From Plasmodium malariae (Eukaryota > Apicomplexa > Aconoidasida > Haemosporida > Plasmodiidae), in contig NC_041775.1 of NCBI RefSeq assembly GCF_900090045.1, positions 1,153,501-1,217,500 of the forward strand: a DNA stretch of 64,000 nt, read 5' to 3'. The translations under genes and the position numbers were made by a program. Below, one piece after another: positions 42,105-54,299 of this stretch. Position 1 is the stretch's first letter. The number at the start of each line of letters is the position of its first letter. The notes beneath the pieces were generated by a model that did no database searches, was not told the DNA's origin, and saw only the letters and a list, made by a program, of their open reading frames with translations.

Positions 42105-42788
42105 ACATTGAATATTTTTTTTTCTTCTCTTTCATAATATTCTTCTAATTTATTTAAAAGTTAAGTTGACAATGATTTATTTTTTTTTAATGATCCATAT
42201 TTTCCCTCTTGAAATGGTTTTTCTTCTAATTCTCCAGATATTGTCTTAAGATAATCTTCAGATGCTATAGAATCATGGGAACTTTATAAATTATATGGAT
42301 AATTAATTGAATTTAATGAATTTTGAGATTTTTCATCATCATTGTTTTTATTACACTGATCTATTGTGTAATTTCTTGGTAACAATGTACGTAATTTATG
42401 GTCACAAAAATTATCATCTTCATTTTCCATATTCGTATATTTTTATTTTAAGGATAAGTAAATCTGTTGAGAATCTAAATCTGGTTCATCATTTAATAAT
42501 CTGCTTCCCCTTACATCTAATGTACCACTTAAATTGAACTCTTTATTCTAGGTTTTGTCAGATGTAGTTGACTAAAAATTAGGGTAAATATTTAATATTT
42601 AGAAAAATAATATCATTATCATAAAAGCAATATATTAAGGTTAAAATAAAAATATAAAATTGAAAAATGTTTATAGAAATTATTAAATATAGTAATTATT
42701 TTACCTCAAAGAAATTTCGATATATCTATAGTAATAGTAAAAATGATAAAATTTTCATAAAAAATAATTTATTTGATTGTAATATCGT
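42105..42788 (-). pseudogene. Broken paralogue of the PEXEL exported-protein gene
   Basis: Exon 1 (42705-42788) is exactly 28 codons, as in the gene at 32443, but its first codon is ACG and Trp-21 is TAG (LLLL*IYRNFFE, against TLLIWKCHNFY). The intron is 133 nt in both genes. Exon 2 starts at 42571 and reads TTSDKT*NKEFNLSGTLDVR, then SRLLNDEPDLDSQQIYLSLK, with PEXEL RLLND again at residues 52-56. One reading frame continues for about 155 codons through TAA and TAG codons with no frameshift (NYTIDQCNKNNDDEKSQ, SHDSIASEDYLKTI, LLNKLEEYYEREEKKY), fading near 42105. The lesions are nonsense changes and a lost start, so it is a pseudogene with good confidence. Confidence 0.8.
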
Positions 42789-42799
42789 GGTGAATTTGT

Positions 42800-45700
42800 T
42801 TACAAATTATAAATCTTTTATGATATTAGAATTTTTAGTAATATAGTTTTCTTTATAACATTCAATAGAAGGTATGTTATAATTTCTGATTATTGTTTTC
42901 TGTTACCTTAAAGTTAAAAACTTTTTTACCGTTAATTAATGATAATTATAATATATATTTAATTGTAAAATGGAAAAAATGTATTAAATAAAAATATATT
43001 AGTAAATTTTATATGTAAAAATGTTATTAATTAAAATCATATAAAAATATATGGTACTCTGAAAACATGAAAAAGCATATAGTAATTATTTAATAATAAT
43101 TGTATCTGCATAACATGTAAATAATTTATTTATAAAAAGTTATTTATAAATATTTTATAACATATTATTAGGAATTTTCATTAATTTGTTTATGAAAATT
43201 AAAAAAAGTAATAAGATTACATGAAGTAATATATATATAAGTTTTCTTTTGAAAAAATATAAAATTAAATTTCTTCCTTATAGCTATAAAAATGAAGAAT
43301 AATTGGATGATACTTAAACTCCTAAGTATGAAAATTTTTTTAAAAATAATTTGCCATAAGCTCTACAAATAAAAGAACAAAGTATATACATAATTATAAA
43401 TATTTAATAGAATACAGTTAATACACTGCATTATATACAATGTTAGAACATTTATATATTTTAGTAAAAAAAGCCTACTAGTCTGTTAACTGTTAAATAT
43501 ATACATTTTTATTATATAAGTTTAATTTTATTTTTATATTATATAAGATAATTTAAAGTGTCATATTTTTAGATAACATAAAACGCACTTTTATAATATA
43601 GTGTTGATATTAAGATCCTCAATATTAAGTTAAATATTTTAGTAATATATAAAATAATATTAAAATTAAAAATTTGTATAAGTACAAATTTTCTTTAAAA
43701 TTATTTTGGTTAAAATATGTTTAAAAAAAGAAATTCATAAAAAATATTAAAAAATAACTTTTTTTATGGTAAAAATACTATAAAGGATTATAAATATATA
43801 ATTAATAGACACAATGATTCTTTAACAAACAATTATTATCTTTTTTACATTATATTGGAAGAAAATGCATGTAACATAATAGATAAACAACTTCACTCAG
43901 ATGAATATAGACAAGAATATAAGGATCCTGAATAACTAATAAAATCGAATCCTAACAATGTGTAACAAAAAGCTCTTAGTTAAAATTGTGTAAATTATTT
44001 ATACAAAATAATATTTAAATACTATGAAAATTTTATCATCTTCCATTCATAAATCATAATTTAATTATATTTATTGAACCTATTTAAACATATTCCAGTT
44101 TTATTAAATATCTTTTCTATGTAATATATCTATAATAATAAATATAACTTCTGTTCTCATATATTTATTATATTTATATTAAATCACTTTCTACTATTTT
44201 TATTTACGCTTTTTATTCATGTATATTGTATATATGTACAAGTTCATGAAAATTTTTTATTTTTTAAAAACTATAGAATTGATTAGTATGGAGAATCACT
44301 TTTTGTAAAGTTTAATAAAGATAAATTTGTTGTTATCTAGTTAAAATATATTTATATTTATGGATATATATATGATTTATTAACATTTTAAAGAGAACGT
44401 TTTAATGTCAAAAAATTTGCTTTCACTTGTAATTAGGGAATTCTTAACGTGGGTCTATTATAGTAATCCTCTAATGTGGATGAAACTTAACTTAAGAAAG
44501 ATTTACTAGTTCATCAATTTTATTGATAAAATATGAAATACTATATTAAATTGCATGAAACAAATTTATGTAGAAATATCTTATATATATATATATATAT
44601 GGAAAATATGAATAATTTATATTTTAAATATTATCCTTTATGGTGCACTGACATGAATTCATGGGAAAAAATTTTTTTTAAATAATTTTTAAACATAAGA
44701 AGATATTTTGAAATTACTATATGATACATTATGTAATTTGTACAATTTTTTATTTCTTGTTCAATTGTATAAGGTTAATTCATAATCATTATTATTAATA
44801 ACATATAGTTAGTATAAATAGCTTTTGTAAAATATGAAAAATCTATAATTATTCGAAATATATTAAATATATAATGAAATATATTTTCATAGTTAATTTA
44901 AGAAAATTGTAAAATGTGTATATAAAATATTAAAGTAAAAGAGAAAAAAAAACTAATAAATATATTAGCTTGAAATACATAATGAATGAACAATAATGTA
45001 CTGCTTTATTTTTCAGTAGTTAATTTGATTATTTTATATACCTATTCTAAAAATAATGAAAAATTAAAGAAAAGTTACATTTAATTTTCTATAAATTTAT
45101 ACATAATAAAAATATTTATTTATAAAAAACATTTTTAGTATATTTTTGATTTATTCCAAAAATTTATATTATATAATACAATTAATTAAGATAACTTAAA
45201 AAAAAAAAAAAAGTTAATATTGTCGATATCCTTAAATATAATTTATTAGAAAATTAAGAATATGAAATTCCATTACACGAATATTTTGCATCTTTATAAT
45301 ATTTAGTTCCAATAATATTGCATTATAGTAAAATATTATGTAATATATTATATGGGCATGACTATTCCATTTTTTTTTATCAGAATATATAGATAATAAG
45401 AATAATGTACATGTATAAATATTTAATCATACATATTAAAGATTTTTTATATGTTTATAATTGTTTTTTATAATTAATTTAAGAACAATAATTGTATTTT
45501 TAAAAAACTTAAATATATTTTAATTTTTAATTTTAGGTGTCATAAATAGATATAGGAGGCAGCATAACTTAGATATGCAAACTAAGGAATGTATTATCCT
45601 TGCACATATATAAATGTAATTTTCTTATTTGTTATGAAAATTTATTCTAGAATAAATATATACATATTTATGTATACAGTAATGTTATTAAATATTACTA

Positions 45701-47430
45701 TAATTTTCAATATTTTGTGCAATCTCATTACTTAGTTATGTTTTCATATATATACCTGTTATTAAATAAAATAATATGTGTATATTTTTTTTATTTCGCT
45801 GAAATATTGTCTAGATACACTAATTAATAATTTGAATTAACGTACTGCTTATAATTCTTATATATTTTTCGGTAGGCTATTATTTAACTATACATTTCTA
45901 TAATGTAATATTAATATCTCTAAAGAATATTTTTAATTTTTATACTATTTTTTTAAAAAATAATTTATTGTTATTGTTCATAGTATTAAGTTATTTACTT
46001 CATGCTAAAAAAATAAAAAATAAGGGTATTTATAAAATCATGAAAATATAATAAAATTATAGTTAATTTAGTCGGTTCCTTATATTTAGAATAACGATGT
46101 GAATTTTTTTGATGGTTATTCAATATATATCTATCTATATAAATATATATATATAGATGTTTATATTTTTTAACGTGAAGGACCTTTTTTTTCTTTCCAA
46201 TTAAATATATTTTAAATATATATATATTAATTTTAAAAAATTGCTAAATTACAAATATTTGTCGTTGTACATGCAGAATTTTAGTTATTAAAGGGTTTTA
46301 AATATAAATAGAGCAAGAAATATACAATGACTAAATCTAATGTTGTACATATTTCTTACATTACATTGGCGAAAAACCTTGCGCAAACATTTTCTTATTC
46401 ATAGTAGGATAATATTTTTAATTCAGCCACATTATTAGTACTATTTTTAATATAAAATAAGTTTATATAAAATTTAATGGATTTCTTATATATAATTTAA
46501 CTTTGGGTAGTATAAATTTTAATATTAATTTAAAATGTTTACTTTTTTTATTTATTTATTTCTTTTTTTGTGTTATAACAGCATTACATTTTTTAGAGCA
46601 ATAGGTAGTTGTAATTATTTATTTTTATTTTATATAATCATAATAATTGTAGTTCACTGGAAATTTCGTACTTTTGTTAAACTTAACATGAAAAGTGAGC
46701 ATGTTGAGATGAAGATACCCAAAAGATAATTAAATAAACATCATACTAGATGTATATTACATAATGAATTAAAATGTTTTTAGCTTAAAAGCTTTTATGT
46801 TTTAAGGTACATTAAAATAATAAAAAATTATTAAATATCAATATGAAGCTTATCATTGTGCTAACAAATTACAACAGTGCTTTCAAAATACTACTAATCA
46901 CCTAAAATAATAAAATCAAACAAAACAAAAGGAGGAAAAATAACTCAGAAAAAAATAAAAAATAAATAAACAGGCATACACAAAAAAAATTATATAAATA
47001 ATGAAATATATAATATTCTATGAATATTTATTTATATATAGTCAATCATATATAGGCTATGTTATTACATGAAAAATGCATAAATTAATATATAAATCCT
47101 ACTATTTGTCTCATATAATAAGGCTTCAAAATTGGAGTCTTTAATAATACATTTCTGGAAAAATAAATTTTCAATATTTTAATTTATTTACAATTCCTGA
47201 ACAACTTACATCAACATTTTACCTACCATTTCTATGAGATTGATCGAATTAATGAAATTATTATATTATGTCTCAGTCTTCGTATGTTTTATATAAAATT
47301 TATCTCTTTAATATGTAATGTGTTTTGTGGATAAAAAGATGAGTATCATGTAAACATTTTGTGATAAATTGTTTTCATTTTTATCAAATTTTTTCCATTT
47401 TTTATACGATTTTATTTTTTTATAATCTAA
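42800..47430. other. Gene-poor stretch with faint traces
   Basis: A lone open piece ends at 43933 on the plus strand (ILEENACNIIDKQLHSDEY, then KDPE and TAA). A 24-codon open piece follows an acceptor-like TTTTAG at 45538. A hydrophobic ORF of 64 codons lies at 46535-46729. None can be built into a gene. The rest is AT-rich DNA with dense stops. Confidence 0.5.
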
Positions 47431-47441
47431 ACAAAATATAA

Positions 47442-47881
47442 ATGACACAAAATATTATATATAGAAAAAAAAATTATAAACCTTTTAAAAACATATTTAA
47501 TTTAAAATTGTGTAATTTTAATAAGATTCTCAATAAATATTATCAAAAAAATTTTAATTCTGCATATTGTGAGCAGCAGTTAATTTTTGAAAAGACACCG
47601 AATTGTTCACGCAGCACTATCATAAATATTTATGGTATAGTTTTCATTTCTATTTTTTATATTAATATGTTTTTAAATAGTAAATATATAATGGTATAAA
47701 ATGTTACATAATTTAAATTTTTTGAACTAATATATATTAAATGAAGTTTGCACAATACATTTAATGTTTAATATAATAAAAATTTTTTGTATATTTTCAG
47801 AATGTATTCATACAATTTGTTTGTAATCGTATTAAGCATAGTATACATTCCTTGGATATACCTAGTAACATAATATTATAG
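47442..47881 (+). CDS. Possible small spliced membrane protein, or the 3' end of one
   Basis: The ATG at 47442 opens 84 codons with a Cys pair and one hydrophobic segment (IYGIVFISIFYINMFL), ending KYIM before donor GTATAA. A 107 nt intron ends TATTTTCAG, and a 26-codon in-phase exon (VFIQFVCNRIKHSIHSLDIP) ends at a TAG at 47879-47881. A membrane segment immediately before an intron and a short basic tail exon is the 3' layout of pir genes. However, there is a stop directly upstream of the ATG and no clear pir ectodomain. The splicing may be fortuitous. Confidence 0.3.
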
Positions 47882-48649
47882 CATTAAACTTTTATATTTA
47901 ATTCATTAATAAGATTATATTTCACTACTTTTGATAAATAAATGATCTCTTGTTTGTATAAAAGTAGAAAATTATAAAGTATAATAGAAGTATTATTTTT
48001 CGTAGTTGTTGAAAGTTTTAATTATGAGATTTTTATAACGATACTCACCGATACACATATGATAATATATCTATGATTGGGAATATTTTATTATTTTTAA
48101 TTATAACTAAAATGATATGGAACATGGTTCATCTAACATAGGTAGTTATATATAATTCACTATATAAATTAGTATATTTAGCTCATGTGTCATAAACTAT
48201 TTATCAAAATATATATATTACAACATGATATGAAGCAATGGAATTATATTTTTTTTTTTTATATATTGTTATAATTAATATATTTTGTTTAGTCTAAATT
48301 TACTGCTAATATTTATATTTTTAATTTAATGGAATTTTATTTATAAAATGTAACACTACATTATATGTTTAATTAAATTTGGTAAACTACGCAAATATGT
48401 ATCTTAATTTTTCTAATTACATTTTGTACAGATATCTAAGCTATTTTAGTTATAAAATGGTTTACGATTATTATTTCCTATAAATGTATCTTTTGATAAG
48501 TTCAAATTTTCTGTATATTTTGGATTTTACAAATTATAACATACATCACATTTTTTGCATTAGTTTAAATTATTCATAACTATGTTAATGTGCAAATGTT
48601 GAGAAATTTTTGTTTATTATTACAATTTTATTTTTAAACTTATAAAATT

Positions 48650-50370
48650 TATAGGAATCCTGCGCTATTTCAATACATAACGTTTTCTTCATATCTTTTC
48701 AGTATATTTATTGTTGCTATATTTTTGTTAATCAAAATTTTCTAATATTTTCATATATTCTCATACAAATTATACTATTTCCCCGTTCATATAATTTCAT
48801 GATTTTTTGTTTCTCTCTTTGTATATATAACATTTATTAATTATTCAATTTTACAACTTAAATCCTTTTAGGATTTATATGGCAATTATGCAGCGTATTT
48901 TTTGATAATTAATTCCTATTTATGTTATGATTCTTTCACTTAGATTTCTTATTCCTTAATAATACCATTCTTTATCAAAATTCCATTGTAGTAATCTAAT
49001 ATGAATAAGGAAAATAAAAGTGCATAATATATTTATTTTGTATTTATTATTTATTCAAAAGAATAAATTATGGATAATAACACTAAGAATTTACGTATTA
49101 ATATGAATTTTGCATCCACTTTATTAAAAAGGAAAAACACTAAATACATATCAAAGGATAAAGAAACTATCATGTGAATTTTTAACGGAAAGGTTTTTCT
49201 TATAACGTCTGGGTTTATTTATTAACTTGAAGAATTGTATTTAATAAGATAAAATATGTAATCAGTGGTTATTAAACTTCTAGAATTTTTGGTTACATGA
49301 TTGTTTCTACTTCCATTTGTTGATACTCAAAAGTGATATAATAGCTTTTTTCTTATTGTTCCATAGCATATATCTTCTATGTTGTAGTGACTAGGATTCT
49401 GAGTTGATTTACCTTTTTAAAAGGATTATTAGTAGAAAGTTTGACTAGGATATACAATCCTGATATATTAAGAGTTTTCTACATTGATATAACAGATTAT
49501 TTATAACATACTTGAAGTTTTATATGTATGTTTTTTACTTTTCCTAAAATTCCAAATGCCAATTCATATGTTTAATTATTCTCCATTTTTTACTTGCTAG
49601 CTCTTATATTTAATTTGTTAGAAGCTTCCTTAAATATTGGAGATAAATGACATAATTCGTATTGCTCGTGAGATACATAATTAAACATAAAAAGCTTAAG
49701 TGTCCTCATACGTTTTCGAATAGTTAGAAATCGCTCAATTTTCAGAGGATCTTATATTAGATTGATTTTCTATGCTACTACAGAATTCGTTCTTTTAATT
49801 TAATACGCTGATAATTATAAAAGTTTATTTAGATTTTACATTTCTCCACATTACAAAAAACTTATTTGATAGGTAGAAGCGTCTAAAAGGCAATATTTCT
49901 TATAGTATTTATACGTTTTCTATACTATTCTAATTTTGTTTTTGATATTCTTTATACCTATTCTGTAAGATTGGTGCAAAAAAGTGAAAAAATTTTATAT
50001 TTACATGTATAACTTTCATAATAATCATACAAATGTTTTACATTCAATCAGAAACTCATATAGTTATTTTTGATATTGTGGGAACGAGTGTAGTGACATG
50101 ATAAAATACAAATAGTTTTTGTTCCTATTTTAAATTTACTATCAATTCCTGATATAAATTTTTTGTGATTTGTATTTTTAGCAAGTTTCGATATTTCATA
50201 ATATAAACAGTATTTGGAGGGGAAACAAGTATTTTTACCTTTTTTATTCTTCATATCAAATATACTTTTAATATTTCTTCAAATTTTTTTACGGATATTA
50301 TTTAAGTGGCTATCTATTGCGAATACAGCATATTCGCGACATTATTAACCAAACTCATTTACATTGATCA
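48650..50370 (-). pseudogene. Long decayed gene, family unidentified
   Basis: The minus strand carries open pieces in order over about 1.7 kb: CREYAVFAIDSHLNNIRKK, a 68-codon ORF at 50048-50254 (CFPSKYCLYYEISKLAKNTN and later IGTKTICILSCHYTRSHNI), YRKRINTIRNIAF, a 53-codon run at 49590-49751 (LFMFNYVSHEQYELCHLSPI) continuing in frame with only stop substitutions down to about 49300, and LYIQREKQKIMKLYERGNSI near 48790. The protein would have been Cys-containing, helical and larger than any other in the window. Codon content is distinctly richer in G+C than the flanks. I cannot name it; multi-exon families such as CLAG/RhopH1 or RBP are things to test, not identifications. Confidence 0.45.
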
Positions 50371-53300
50371 CTTTATATTATTATGTATATTTTTTATATA
50401 AATTTAAATCCTTTAAAGCATTTTCCTAAATATATGGAAAATACAAATAAATAACCATATTTTTGTGTTATATGACAGTAATCGTATTTCACTGAAGATA
50501 GAATATATATAAGGAGCTATAAATTATAATTTCAATAATAAAATGAAATATATACATTCATAATTTAATTTATGTACCATTAATCTTTAATGCATATTTG
50601 TTAAATAAAGTAAAAGATAAATAAAAGCATAATTAATAGCTATACATATGTCCTTACGTCAATTTTTGAATTAATAAGAATTACGACCAGTAATTTTTCA
50701 ATTACGTGTTAAGCGTACAAATAAAATAATACCAGTAAATGATAATAAAATAAACATTCATAATTATAAAAAAATGAAATAATATTTTTGATTGTATAAT
50801 TAAATAAAATTATAAAATTATATAATACAATGTTAATTAAAACAATATTTATCTTTTTATGAGCTATATGATTATAATAAATTATTATTTCATTTTATTT
50901 ACTTATGTGAATTATATTTTTCTTCACTTTAAAAAGAAAACCTTTTAATTTATATGTTTCCCTATGTTTTGTTTATTTATTTATTTATTAAATTTTTAAT
51001 GAATATCATAAATCAAATTTTTTTGTTTTTTAGTTTATCTATCACCATATATTTATAAAAATATAAAATGCAACATTATCTTAAATAGGAGAAGGCTTTA
51101 AATTATTATATATTGTTTTTGATTATTTTATTAAACCAAAGCTAATAAATATTAATTGCACTATGTATGTTAATTATTTTCCATGTTTCCTCATATAATA
51201 AAAAAAAATGTATTTTTTTAGCATATGAGATCATAGATGCCATTATATTGCATACTTATAATAATATATAATATCATTTTAATTATTTTATTATGATTAT
51301 AAATAAAAATATTTGAATATGACCAGTATATTGTATGCATACTAATTCCATCTGTTATTCTTGAAGTATACTAAAAGAAAAAAAAAATTACTTTATTTAA
51401 GGAGTTTTAGTTTTGAAATTTTTATCTAAGTTGAAATAAATATTATTACTTAATGATGCTACAAATTAATTTAAAATTAACTTTAAATTTCCATTTTTTT
51501 AGTACTCTTGTTTATTTAAGCATAGATTTATTACAAAAATATACAATGCCCAATTGAATATGTGATACCACCTTGTTACCAGATATAAATATGCTACATA
51601 CTTAATTTTTAAAATTGTTCTAAATATATTTAAAGTATTTTTATAAATATAGATAGTTCAAATTAAATTAAAAAAAATATATATTTGTATATAAGTATTT
51701 AACTTTATAATTTAAACTATATCAATAAATGAAAGATAAGAGGTAAAACTTACAGATAGTAAAAGGTTACATTATATTTTCAACTATAATATTAATTTTG
51801 TCTTATTTATAATGAATACATACAGGAAACTTATATATCCATATTATTCCTGGATAAAAATATGTTATGAAAATTTTAATTTGTTCTTGTGCATAAAGTA
51901 TTTTTTATTTATTATATTTTGCAATATAATATATATATATATATTATGTAAATAACATTATTTTAACAAAATTTTGTAATGTTTATTATTAAATAAAAAA
52001 TAAAAAAGATAACCTTATTTAGTTTAAATTTGTATCCTTTTTATTATATATTTTTCAACTTATAATGTTCCATTTGACAGTTTCACTTTTTGTAGCCCAT
52101 GAATCTTTATATGAATGTTTATAAAAAAAGTATGCAGTTAAATTAACAAAAAAAAATTGAATTACTAGTTTAATTAACTCTAATTATAAAAAATCAAATT
52201 AATAAAGAGTAAATTATACATTTTTGAATAAAGCAAAATTAATATTGATTTATATTTATTACTTTTGTATATGTTTAAAGGAGCACAATTAGTGTAAAAA
52301 TATTGGTAGTTCCTAATATTAATTTTGCTTAATTTTGAACAACTTTAATACATTATTCATCATACTTTTAGAACATATAGAGAGAAATATACATTATCGG
52401 ATAATCATGAAAATAATTATAAGATTATCAAAAAAAAAAATATATCTATTTTTGTTCAATTTATTCGTAATTAAACCTTTGGATATATATAATTCATTCT
52501 GGGAGAATAAAAATGAGTATATGTATATACTGACATTTAAAAACCTACTAACCGTAGTTCATTAGTATAATAAATAGTTGAAATTAATAAAAGGTAAAAA
52601 GAAAAGTAGAATATATGTTCGAAGCATATTTTTATAATAATTATTTAGTTAATTCATATAAATTAAATTAAAAACATTTGTAAAACATTATAAGTTCTTA
52701 TAATATGTTTACCTACAAAAATTTATAAAACTCAAAATTAATAAGGAACTATATAAAATTCACTCTTAAAAATAGTGCTATTTTATTACATATTTATATT
52801 TTTATTTATAAAACGTGTAAAAATTTAATCATATATTAAATAGGAGGTTGTAATAAATATGCATTGTAATACGCTTACTATAATAAAATATGTTATAAAT
52901 ATTAATTATATTTACTTTTTACTATAGAAAATAAAAATGCATATTCAATAAATTTATATACAGAAAAAGACATTCAGTATTAATTTAAAACACAAAACAT
53001 ATTTTATTTTAATTATGTCGCGAAATAGTCATTTTGGTCTAAAAAGTCATTAAGAAATTAAAACAGAATAATTTAAACTTTTAAACATAATAAGAAGAAA
53101 ATTCTTACTAATTTAACAAACCATACCTATCTGAACTTTCTTATGTGCATTTTATAGAAAATAAATATATTTTAAATGCATATTATACTTAAATAAACAT
53201 ACGTAAATTATTCTAAATTGTCAAATTACATTCAAACAATTTTTTAAAATAGAATTTTAAAAAGTAAAAGAATCAAATTTACCAAGTGTTAAGATTAAAA

Positions 53301-53400
53301 TATTTTATTTTTTATATTTCATATGAAAATAGTTATGAATATATAGTACTACAAAAATTAAATAATGCATTGATCAAATCTTATATATATAATATTCTTA
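50370..53400. other. Gene-free AT-rich stretch
   Basis: Only short hydrophobic or Lys/Ile-rich ORFs (for example 52335-52565) without splice context. No RNA gene or relic was recognised. Confidence 0.6.
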
Positions 53401-53406
53401 ATTGAA

Positions 53407-54293
53407 CTAAATAAGTGACATATGGCCATAAAAAGTTTTTTTTATGAAAGAACTTAAATCATTATTAGAATTTTTAAGATTAATTTCCTTCATTTTTTTA
53501 TGTTTTCCAATTTTCACTGAAATATAAAGAATACTTGTTATAACGAATCCAGTCAAAATTGATAAAACTAATAATAATGCAACTGAAAGTTGAAATAATA
53601 TATAATTTCCCGAAGTTATAAAATATATAATTGTTATAAAAGCTGTTATTATTATCAAAGAAACTAAAATGGAGAACGTAAAAACTAAAGATAACTTCCC
53701 ATTTTTCATTCCATTAGTAGTTCTTTTATTAATTTTCGTGTTATTCTTAATTTTATATAAGGAATTTAACAGGTTGAATATTCTCTGTCCTAAATATATA
53801 CCTATTTTATTAACTATAGAAGACTTTTTTTTCTTATCTATGTTATCCCATTTTTCCGTGTTTAATATACTTTCTTTTAATTCTTCTCTTTCTGCTACAG
53901 AGTCTTTTTTATTTATAAATATATCTTTTTCCTAATGTAGTAATTCATTATTTAATTTGTTCCCTGATATATTATCCGTTGAATTTACATCCACTGAATC
54001 TTCTTCTAGTACTATATTAGATTTTAATTCTAAATGATCATCTATATTATAATTATTATCTAACGATCTATAACAGTTATTCTATAAACAGTAAAAAAAG
54101 TAAATATTTATTATTTTTAAGGATGTACATTTCTACAGTAAGAAATTATTACATTTATAAATAAAAAATAATAGATAAATAAAGAAAAGATATATTATTA
54201 TAATTCCAAATTATTGTTATAATGGCTTATTAAAATTAAAAAGATAAATGCAAGTATTTTAATAAAAATGTGATACTTAAAATTTCCTTCCAT
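53407..54293 (-). pseudogene. Broken two-exon exported membrane protein
   Basis: Exon 1 (54207-54293, 29 codons) encodes MEGNFKYHIFIKILAFIFLI and ends HYNNNL; like the 57.4 kb gene it is 29 codons long. The expected donor GT is GA (54206-54205). The intron ends TGTTTATAG, and exon 2 (53407-54081) is in phase. Exon 2 opens NNCYRSLDNN, where RSLDN is PEXEL-like. It continues with an acidic, Asn-rich segment, an in-frame TAG at 53932-53934 (LH*EKDIF), and a Lys-rich segment (TEKWDNIDKKKKS). Two membrane segments follow (LVFTFSILVSLIIITAFITI; LSVALLLVLSILTGFVITSI), then a cytoplasmic tail. Without the two lesions it would encode about 253 residues. The family is not certain; the layout is that of fam-l/fam-m and other Plasmodium exported proteins. 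Decay is recent, with no frameshift. Confidence 0.75.
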
Positions 54294-54299
54294 TATTGT

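Noticed and set aside
44460..44520. Slightly less AT-rich patch (EFLTWVYYSNPLMWMK)
   Set aside because: Only about 20 codons, no start, splice site or repeat; probably chance.
50320..50341. Perfect 7 bp hairpin GCGAATA..TATTCGC
   Set aside because: Short stem inside a coding relic with no supporting context; not convincing as a terminator or RNA.
53669..53935. 88-codon plus-strand ORF
   Set aside because: Antisense shadow of exon 2 of the broken exported-protein gene, which has splice sites, leader and membrane segments on the minus strand.
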